From Roseibacterium beibuensis (GTDB lineage Bacteria > Pseudomonadota > Alphaproteobacteria > Rhodobacterales > Rhodobacteraceae), in assembly GCF_039542305.1 (NCBI RefSeq), contig NZ_BAABHW010000001.1, forward strand, positions 992,001 to 1,056,000: 64,000 bases of DNA. The letters are read 5' to 3'. The position numbers and the translations under genes are program-made. The notes under the pieces are model-generated. The model did not search any database and was not told where the DNA came from. It saw only the letters and a program-made list of their open reading frames with translations. Of this stretch, positions 58,663-64,000 are shown piece by piece (position 1 is the first letter of the stretch; every line of letters starts with the position of its first letter).

Positions 58663-58977
58663 TCAGGTGGCCGGGGTGGTGTCATCCACCCCTTCGGTAT
58701 CGATCAGGCGCTTGAGCCGCGCGTCGTCATACTCTGTGTCGAGCCGCGCGGCGGTCTGGCCGGCGATCTCGGACGGGTCGCCCTCGACCTCGCCGATCTC
58801 GACCTTGTGCCATTCGCGCAGATAGGCGTCCTCGTCCCGCGCGCCGATCTTCATGGCAACCCGGTCGATGGCCTGCTCGAACCGTTCGGGCAGGGGGGCT
58901 TTGGCCCCGCGGCGGCCCTTGCCCACGATCACCTGGGCGGGGATGTCGCGCCAATAGACAAGGGTGACGGTCGGCAT
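58663..58977 (-). CDS. Virulence_fact-family small protein (PF13769-like)
   Basis: A protein of 104 aa starting MPTVTLVYWRDIPAQVIVGKGRRGAKAPLPERFEQAIDRVAMKIGARDEDAYLREWHKV. This YWRDIPAQVIVGKGRR pattern is the so-called virulence factor domain, conserved in Rhodobacterales and named without known activity. It is the first gene of the minus-strand operon, 30 bp before the MetF-like gene. Perfect -35-like TTGACA occurs at 59055-59050 upstream, but the -10 is poor. A role in the methyl-transfer module is inferred from linkage only. Confidence 0.75.
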   Translation of the reverse strand: MPTVTLVYWRDIPAQVIVGKGRRGAKAPLPERFEQAIDRVAMKIGARDEDAYLREWHKVEIGEVEGDPSEIAGQTAARLDTEYDDARLKRLIDTEGVDDTTPAT

Positions 58978-59306
58978 TCAGATCTCCTGTTCGCGCGCGG
59001 CGGTCCTGCTGTTCCGCGCCACCATAGGATCGATGCGAGGCCCTCCCCGTGTCAATTTCGACATGACGCCGCGCGGGAGCGACCAAGATCCGACTTTCTG
59101 GTGTTCTTTTGTATGCCGGACCGGGGCCGCGCTGGGTCTGCACCGTCGATTTGCCGCGATGCGGTCGCCGCCGCGCGCGTGTCGTATAAACCGGCATGAT
59201 TTCAAGGCATTCGAAAAATTGCCTGTGCGATCGGCACTGCGACATGTTGTGTCGTGGCCGTCTTGTGGATACATTCGATCCAACCATTGAATTCCGGAGG
59301 CGCCCC
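58978..59306. other. Divergent intergenic region between the one-carbon operon and ppx
   Basis: This 329-bp gap has TTGACA-like (59055-59050, minus strand) and several AT-rich stretches but no convincing gene, riboswitch (no SAM-II or SAH consensus seen) or palindrome. Candidate ppx Shine-Dalgarno CGGAGG is at 59295-59300. Confidence 0.5.
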
Positions 59307-60464
59307 ATGTCGCGCAAGCGATCCCGAGGTGCCGGCCCGTTCCCCAGACCTGTCGCGACGGTCGTGCCGCCCGCGACCCCGCCTGTCGAACGTCGACCTG
59401 CACCCGCACCCCGCCCGGACCCGGCGGATCTTTATGCCGCGCTCGATCTCGGCACCAATTCCTGCCGCATGCTGATCGCCCAGCCCAAGGGCAACCAGCT
59501 CCATGTGGTCGACAGCTTTTCCAAGAGCGTGCAACTGGGGCAGGGGCTGGAGGCCTCTGGCCGGCTTGGTCGCGCCTCGATGGCGCGGGCCGTGGGCGCG
59601 CTGAAGATCTGCCAGAAGAAACTGTCGAAACATCGCGTGGAGCGCATGCGCCTGGTCGCGACCGAGGCCTGCCGCCGCGCCTCGAACGCGGCGGAGTTCA
59701 TCGACCTCGTGCGCCGTGATACCGGCCTGTCGCTGGAGATCATCGAACCCGAGGAAGAGGCGCGGCTGGCCGTGGTCTCCTGCGCGCCGCTGGTCTCGAC
59801 GAAAACGGAACAGCTGCTGGTCGTGGATATCGGCGGCGGCTCGACCGAGTTGGTCTGGATCGACCTCAGCCGCGTGCCCAAGCTGGAACGCCCGCGCGCC
59901 ATCATGCGCCTGCACCAGGGGTTCGATCACGAGGACACGATCTTTCCCCGCGCCAAGGTGGTGGACTGGATCTCGATCCCGCTGGGGGTCGCGACGCTCA
60001 AGGACATGTATTCCGACGTGGCCGATGACGGCGCGCGGTTTGCGTTGATGAGCTGGTTCTTCGAAGAGCAACTGGCCGAGTTCTCGCCCTATGACGATGC
60101 TGCCGACCAGGCGCGCGAGGGGTTCCAGATCATCGGCACCTCGGGGACCGTCACGACCGTTGCTGCCAGCCACCTCGGGCTGCGCCGCTACGACCGCAAC
60201 AAGGTGGACGGGCTGCGCATGACGTCCGACCAGATCGACATGGTGATCAACCAGTATCTCGCCCTTGGCCCCGAAGGCCGCCGCCGCGACCCGCGCATCG
60301 GACGCGACCGGCAGACCCTCATCATGTCGGGCGCCGCGATCTTGCAGGCGCTGCTTCGGGCCTGGCCCACCGACCGGCTGAGCGTGGCTGACCGTGGTCT
60401 GCGCGAGGGGCTGCTTTATGCGCAGATGTCGGCCGATGGCGTGTTGGAGGACGGTCCGTTCTGA
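59307..60464 (+). CDS. ppx: Ppx/GppA-family phosphatase (exopolyphosphatase or pppGpp phosphatase)
   Basis: A protein of 385 aa. ASKHA-fold signatures: YAALDLGTNSCRMLIAQPKG (phosphate-1), RMRLVATEACRRASNAAEF, EIIEPEEEARLAV and LLVVDIGGGSTELVWIDL (phosphate-2), IGTSGTVTTVAASHLGL. An N-terminal extension of about 40 residues (SRKRSRGAGPFPRPVATVVPPATPPVERRPAPAPRP) is Pro/Arg-rich and likely disordered. The protein is the short single-domain type without an HD-like C-terminal part. Start ATG 59307 has CGGAGG 6 nt upstream. No ppk is adjacent, so exopolyphosphatase versus pppGpp activity is unresolved. rlmE is next. Confidence 0.87.
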   Translation: MSRKRSRGAGPFPRPVATVVPPATPPVERRPAPAPRPDPADLYAALDLGTNSCRMLIAQPKGNQLHVVDSFSKSVQLGQGLEASGRLGRASMARAVGALKICQKKLSKHRVERMRLVATEACRRASNAAEFIDLVRRDTGLSLEIIEPEEEARLAVVSCAPLVSTKTEQLLVVDIGGGSTELVWIDLSRVPKLERPRAIMRLHQGFDHEDTIFPRAKVVDWISIPLGVATLKDMYSDVADDGARFALMSWFFEEQLAEFSPYDDAADQAREGFQIIGTSGTVTTVAASHLGLRRYDRNKVDGLRMTSDQIDMVINQYLALGPEGRRRDPRIGRDRQTLIMSGAAILQALLRAWPTDRLSVADRGLREGLLYAQMSADGVLEDGPF

Positions 60465-60501
60465 CATCTGAGGGGTTGCGCCGCCTCTGGCGTCGCCCGG
60501 G

Positions 60502-60580
60502 GAAGCGCCGAAAGGGGCATCGAGCCCCTTCCGGCGCTTGCGCGCTCCGCGCGGGCATATTTATTGGATAAAGATTGGAA
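60502..60580 (+). repeat. Hairpin repeat A between ppx and rlmE
   Basis: AAGCGCCGAAAGGGGC (60503-60518) and GCCCCTTCCGGCGCTT (60524-60539) form a 16-bp stem with one mismatch, loop ATCGA. A C/G patch follows, then ATATTTATTGGATAAAGAT and TGGAA. About 80 nt in inverted orientation to copy B (61341-61423). It ends 46 bp before rlmE and could be a terminator for ppx. Confidence 0.75.
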
Positions 60581-60625
60581 CTGGGGATGCGCCCGGCAGG
60601 GCGCATCGCGGGAAAGGGCAACGGC

Positions 60626-61330
60626 ATGCCGAAGAAGAACACGAGCGGGCGCGGGCAGCGCGATTTGCGGGTGAAGGTGAAGACGGCGCGCGGGCGCAAG
60701 CTGTCCTCCACCCGCTGGCTGGAGCGGCAGTTGAACGACCCTTACGTCGCGCGCGCCAAGCGCGAGGGCTATCGCGGGCGGGCGGCCTTCAAGATCCAGG
60801 AACTGGACGACAGGTATCGTTTCCTCGTGCCCGGGGCGCGGGTGGTCGACCTCGGCTGTGCGCCGGGGGGCTGGTGCCAGGTGGCCGTGCCGCGGATCAA
60901 CGCGCTTGGGGAGAAGCCGGGCAAGGCGGTGGGCCGGATCATCGGCCTCGACCTGAAGGAGGTGGAACCGATCCCCGGCGCGGAACTGCACGTGCTCGAC
61001 TTCATGGAGGAGGGCGCGGACGACAAGGTCAAGGACTGGCTTGGCGGCAAGGCCGATGTCGTGATGAGCGACATGGCGGCCTCGGCCTCGGGTCACAAGC
61101 AGACCGACCACCTGCGCATCGTTGCGCTCTGCGAGGCGGCGGCCGAGCTGGCTTTCGACGTGCTGGAAGAGGGCGGCACCTTCGTTGCCAAGGTCCTGGC
61201 CGGGGGCGCGGAAGGGGGGCTTCAGACCCTGCTCAAGCAGCGCTTCGACAAGGTCGCCAATGTCAAACCTGCCGCCAGCCGGTCGGACAGTTCCGAGAAA
61301 TTCGTCGTTGCCACTGGGTTCCGGGGCTAG
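60626..61330 (+). CDS. rlmE: 23S rRNA 2'-O-ribose methyltransferase RlmE (FtsJ/RrmJ)
   Basis: A protein of 234 aa, methylates U2552 in the A-loop. SAM motif VDLGCAPGGWCQV (74-86) and the K-D-K-E tetrad are intact: K56, D149 (MSDMA), K189 (VAKVL) and E224 (SSEKF), matching E. coli K38-D124-K164-E199. The N-terminus (KNTSGRGQRDLRVKVKTARGRKLSSTRWLERQLNDPYV) is longer than in E. coli, as usual in alphaproteobacteria. ATG 60626 has GGGAAAGGG upstream; an upstream in-frame ATG at 60575 lies in the repeat and is rejected. Confidence 0.95.
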   Translation: MPKKNTSGRGQRDLRVKVKTARGRKLSSTRWLERQLNDPYVARAKREGYRGRAAFKIQELDDRYRFLVPGARVVDLGCAPGGWCQVAVPRINALGEKPGKAVGRIIGLDLKEVEPIPGAELHVLDFMEEGADDKVKDWLGGKADVVMSDMAASASGHKQTDHLRIVALCEAAAELAFDVLEEGGTFVAKVLAGGAEGGLQTLLKQRFDKVANVKPAASRSDSSEKFVVATGFRG

Positions 61331-61340
61331 TCCGTTTGGT

Positions 61341-61423
61341 GCCCCTTTCCATCTTTATCCCCTGAAAATGCCCGCCGGAGGCACAAGCGCCGCAAGGGGC
61401 TCGATGCCCCTTGCGGCGCTTCG
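61341..61423 (-). repeat. Hairpin repeat B (inverted copy of repeat A) between rlmE and guaB
   Basis: The plus strand shows AAGCGCCGCAAGGGGC (61385-61400) and GCCCCTTGCGGCGCTT (61406-61421), a perfect 16-bp stem. On the minus strand it continues to GGGCATTTTCAGGGGATAAAGAT, so the whole unit is the reverse orientation of copy A. About 85% of aligned bases match. Confidence 0.8.
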
Positions 61424-61558
61424 ACCGGGCGACATGCGCAGCATGGCGCAACCGCTGACCTCGCCCCCCAAGCGTCGCACCCAAGATTTCGCCCTTTCCC
61501 TCGGGTCCGCCACATGAGATAGGGACGTGCCAACACGAACCCTCCAAGGAGACGCCCG

Positions 61559-63013
61559 ATGGAGATTCGCGAGGCTCTGACCTTCGATGACGTTCTGCTG
61601 GTTCCGGGGGCAAGCTCTGTCCTGCCCTCCGACGCCGATACGCGCACCCGCGTGACCAAGGCGATCAAGCTCAACATCCCGCTCCTGTCCTCGGCGATGG
61701 ACACGGTCACCGAAAGCCGCATGGCGATCGCCATGGCGCAGGCGGGCGGCATGGGGGTGATCCACCGCAACCTCGATGTCGAGACCCAGGCCCGCGAGGT
61801 GCGCCGCGTCAAACGCTTCGAATCCGGTGTCGTCTACAACCCCGTGACCCTGCGCCCCGACCAGACGCTGGCCGATGCCAAGGCGCTGATCGAACGCTAC
61901 AACTTCACCGGGTTCCCGGTGGTGGACGAGAAAGGCCACGTGGTCGGGATCGTCACCAACCGCGACATGCGCTTCGCCACCTCGGACGACACGCCGGTCA
62001 AGGTGATGATGACCTCGAACGACCTCGCCATGCTGCGCGAACCGGCGGACCTGGAAGAGGCGAAAAGCCTGATGAAGGCGCGCCGGATCGAGAAGCTGCT
62101 GGTCGTGGACGGGGCGGGCAAGCTGACCGGGCTGCTGACGCTCAAGGATACCGAGCAGGCGGTGCTGAACCCGCAGGCCTGCAAGGACGAGTTGGGCCGC
62201 CTGCGCGTCGCTGCCGCCACCACCGTGGGCGATGCGGGCTTCGCACGGTCCGAGGCCCTGATCGACGCGGGTTGCGACCTGATCGTGATCGACACGGCGC
62301 ACGGCCATTCCGAGGGGGTGGGCAAGGCGGTCGAGCGGGTCAAGAGCCTGTCGAACGCCGTGCAGGTCGTCGCGGGGAACGTCGCCACCTATGACGCCAC
62401 GCGCGCGCTGATCGACGCGGGCGCGGATGCCGTGAAGGTCGGGATCGGCCCGGGTTCCATCTGCACCACGCGGGTCGTGGCGGGCGTGGGCGTGCCGCAG
62501 CTCACCGCGATCATGGATTGCGCCAGGGCCGCCGCCGACAGCGACACGCCGATCATCGCCGATGGCGGCATCAAGTTCTCGGGCGATTTCGCCAAGGCCA
62601 TCGCGGCGGGGGCCCATTGCGCCATGGTGGGCAGCATGATCGCCGGCACGGATGAATCGCCCGGCGAGGTTATCCTTTACCAGGGCCGTTCCTTCAAATC
62701 CTATCGCGGCATGGGCAGCCTTGGGGCGATGGCGCGCGGCTCGGCCGATCGCTATTTCCAGAAGGATGCGGCCAGCGACAAGCTGGTGCCGGAAGGGATC
62801 GAGGGGCAGGTGCCCTACAAGGGCGCGGCGGGCGCCGTCATCCACCAGATGATCGGCGGTTTGCGGGCGGCCATGGGCTACACCGGCTGCGCCACCGTGG
62901 ACGAGATGCGCGGCAATTGCCGATTCGTGCGGATCACTGGCGCGGGCCTCAAGGAATCCCACGTCCACGATGTTCAGATCACGCGGGAAAGCCCGAATTA
63001 CCGTGGAGGCTGA
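61559..63013 (+). CDS. guaB: IMP dehydrogenase
   Basis: A protein of 484 aa. Family start EALTFDDVLLVPGASSVLPSDADT, tandem CBS domains at about 95-205, and the catalytic loop GIGPGSICTTRVVAGVGVPQ with C302. KYRGMGSLGAM-like SYRGMGSLGAM follows, and the flap ends near the GAAGAVIHQMIGGLRAAMGYTG segment. It makes XMP for GMP synthesis. GGAG lies 8 nt upstream of ATG 61559 (AAGGAGACGCCC). The next gene begins 31 bp later. Confidence 0.97.
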   Translation: MEIREALTFDDVLLVPGASSVLPSDADTRTRVTKAIKLNIPLLSSAMDTVTESRMAIAMAQAGGMGVIHRNLDVETQAREVRRVKRFESGVVYNPVTLRPDQTLADAKALIERYNFTGFPVVDEKGHVVGIVTNRDMRFATSDDTPVKVMMTSNDLAMLREPADLEEAKSLMKARRIEKLLVVDGAGKLTGLLTLKDTEQAVLNPQACKDELGRLRVAAATTVGDAGFARSEALIDAGCDLIVIDTAHGHSEGVGKAVERVKSLSNAVQVVAGNVATYDATRALIDAGADAVKVGIGPGSICTTRVVAGVGVPQLTAIMDCARAAADSDTPIIADGGIKFSGDFAKAIAAGAHCAMVGSMIAGTDESPGEVILYQGRSFKSYRGMGSLGAMARGSADRYFQKDAASDKLVPEGIEGQVPYKGAAGAVIHQMIGGLRAAMGYTGCATVDEMRGNCRFVRITGAGLKESHVHDVQITRESPNYRGG

Positions 63014-63044
63014 ATGCCTTGCGGTTCGACCTTAAGGTGATGCA

Positions 63045-64000
63045 TTGACGCCGGGCGCGCGGATCTCCGCGGCGATTGCCGTGCTGGATGACTGGCGCGG
63101 CGGCACCCCTGTCGAGCAAGCGCTGACCCGTTGGGCGCGCGGCGCGCGCTATGCCGGGTCCAAGGATCGCGCAGCGGTGCGCGACCATGTCTATGACGCG
63201 CTGCGCCGCGCCGAAAGCTGCGCGCAGATGGGCGGCGGACGGGATGGGCGGGCCATGATGCTGGGTCTGCTGCGCCTGCAAGGGCGCGATCCGGCCGAGC
63301 TTTTCACCGGCGACGGCCATGCCCCCGCCCCGCTGTCCGCGGCCCAGGCAGAGGCCCCGTCGCAGGCTCCCTCTCCCGAATGCGATATCCCCGATTGGCT
63401 CCGCGCGCCGGTCTCGGACCAGGTGGATGATCCCGAGGCGCTTTTTGCCAGTTTCGCGCATCGCGCCCCCCTTTGGCTGCGCGTGAACCTGCGGCGCGCC
63501 ACGCCCGAGGCGGTCGTCGCGTCCCTCGCCGCCGATGGCGTGACGGCCCGCACCACGCCCCTCTGCACCACGGCGCTCGAGGTGACCGAGGGCGAACGCG
63601 CCCTGCGCCGCGCCGCCGCCTATCTCGACGGGGTGGTCGAGCCGCAGGACCTTTCCGTTCAGCGCGCCCTCGACCGCGTGGACTGGCCCGGACAGGGCCG
63701 GATCCTCGACTATTGTGCCGGGGGCGGGGGCAAGGCGCTGGCCCTTGCCGACCGGTCCGACGCGGCGATCTTCGCCCATGACGCCAACCCGGGGCGCATG
63801 GCCGATCTGGGGCCGCGCGCCGCGCGGGCCGGCGTGTCGATCCGGCAGGTTGCGACGGCAGGGCTGGAGGGCCACGCGCCGTTCGATGCGGTGCTCTGCG
63901 ACGTGCCCTGTTCCGGCTCGGGCACGTGGCGGCGCGACCCCGAGGCGAAATGGCGGCTGACGCCTGCGCGTCTCGACAAGCTTTGCGCCACGCAGGACGC
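63045..64000 (+). CDS. RsmB-type 16S rRNA (cytosine-C5)-methyltransferase, 3' end outside the window
   Basis: At least 318 codons from the probable TTG start at 63045 (TTG ACG CCG GGC), after AAGGTGA at 63034-63040. The frame is open to the right edge. N-terminal helical region (GARISAAIAVLDDWRGGTPVEQALTRWARGARYAGSKDRAAVRDHVYDALRR), then the SAM methyltransferase domain with ILDYCAGGGGKALAL and CDVPCSGSGTWRRDPEAKWRL, where the PC motif carries one catalytic cysteine. Ends in LCATQDA at the edge. The family fits RsmB/NOL1-NOP2-sun. The start codon is the least certain point; GTG at about 63,079 is another option. Confidence 0.83.
   Translation, partial: MTPGARISAAIAVLDDWRGGTPVEQALTRWARGARYAGSKDRAAVRDHVYDALRRAESCAQMGGGRDGRAMMLGLLRLQGRDPAELFTGDGHAPAPLSAAQAEAPSQAPSPECDIPDWLRAPVSDQVDDPEALFASFAHRAPLWLRVNLRRATPEAVVASLAADGVTARTTPLCTTALEVTEGERALRRAAAYLDGVVEPQDLSVQRALDRVDWPGQGRILDYCAGGGGKALALADRSDAAIFAHDANPGRMADLGPRAARAGVSIRQVATAGLEGHAPFDAVLCDVPCSGSGTWRRDPEAKWRLTPARLDKLCATQD

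Noticed and set aside
58978..59306. SAM-II or SAH riboswitch upstream of the one-carbon operon
   Set aside because: I looked on the minus strand for the known conserved cores and found no match; a covariance-model search would be decisive.
1..64000. CRISPR arrays, insertion sequences, prophage or integrative elements
   Set aside because: I saw no regularly spaced direct repeats, no transposase or integrase motifs, and no duplicated tRNA 3' end near tRNA-Gly.

Overview
This 64-kb window is chromosomal core DNA of a high-GC alphaproteobacterium, most probably a member of the Rhodobacteraceae (Roseobacter group). The indicators are a 407-residue 5-aminolevulinate synthase preceded by an FnrL-type box, PutA with a divergent Lrp-type regulator, an aglEFGAK alpha-glucoside operon, Entner-Doudoroff genes under LacI-type palindromes, and a separate pterin-binding methionine-synthase module with a corrinoid-reactivation protein. 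I see no rRNA, transposase, phage gene, integrase or CRISPR array. One tRNA gene (Gly, anticodon CCC) is present.

Layout. 0-6.7 kb: M20 peptidase (partial), hemA, a RodZ-like membrane HTH protein, ispG, a D-lactate-dehydrogenase-type flavoprotein and a VIT-family metal transporter. 6.7-17.2 kb: an amino-sugar-like island with gntR-gfo-kinase-nagA on the minus strand, a divergent LLM monooxygenase/aldo-keto reductase pair, and a four-gene sugar ABC transporter. 17.3-21.4 kb: putA and its divergent Lrp-type regulator. 21.5-36 kb: a sugar block with aglR-bglA-glk on the minus strand and aglE-F-G-A-K on the plus strand, followed by a YiiX-like lipoprotein, an SDR, edd and eda. 36-47 kb: an outer-membrane barrel, an aminotransferase, a YjbR-like protein, cysS, cimA, a phytoene-synthase-like protein, an MFS carrier, an AlkA-like glycosylase, an esterase, an HNH nuclease and a ureohydrolase. 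47.3-51 kb: zwf-pgl-pgi. 51-54.2 kb: a thioesterase, a GcvT-type demethylating flavoprotein and tRNA-Gly. 54.3-59 kb: a minus-strand one-carbon/corrinoid operon (Virulence_fact-type protein, MetF-like, methyltetrahydrofolate-binding methyltransferase, 76-aa protein, RACE protein). 59.3-64 kb: ppx/gppA, rlmE, guaB and an RsmB-like rRNA methyltransferase that runs off the end.

How it fits together. Import and hydrolysis of alpha-glucosides (AglEFGK, AglA) and beta-glucosides (BglA), Glk, Pgi, Zwf, Pgl, Edd and Eda form one complete route from disaccharide to pyruvate plus glyceraldehyde-3-phosphate. Two LacI-type operator classes are visible. CCAAAGCGCTTTGG lies in the aglR/aglE gap, and an identical GTTAGCGCTAAC lies before both edd and zwf; the regulator of the second class is not in the window. 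The 54-59 kb operon looks like the methyl-H4folate and reactivation arm of a split methionine synthase.

No obviously unprecedented system stands out. The best leads are the corrinoid module with two Arg/Gly-rich C-terminal tails and an unassigned 76-aa protein, a family of hairpin elements ending in a conserved 3' tail (two copies flank rlmE in inverted orientation), a low-GC segment inside cysS, and the shared operator motifs.
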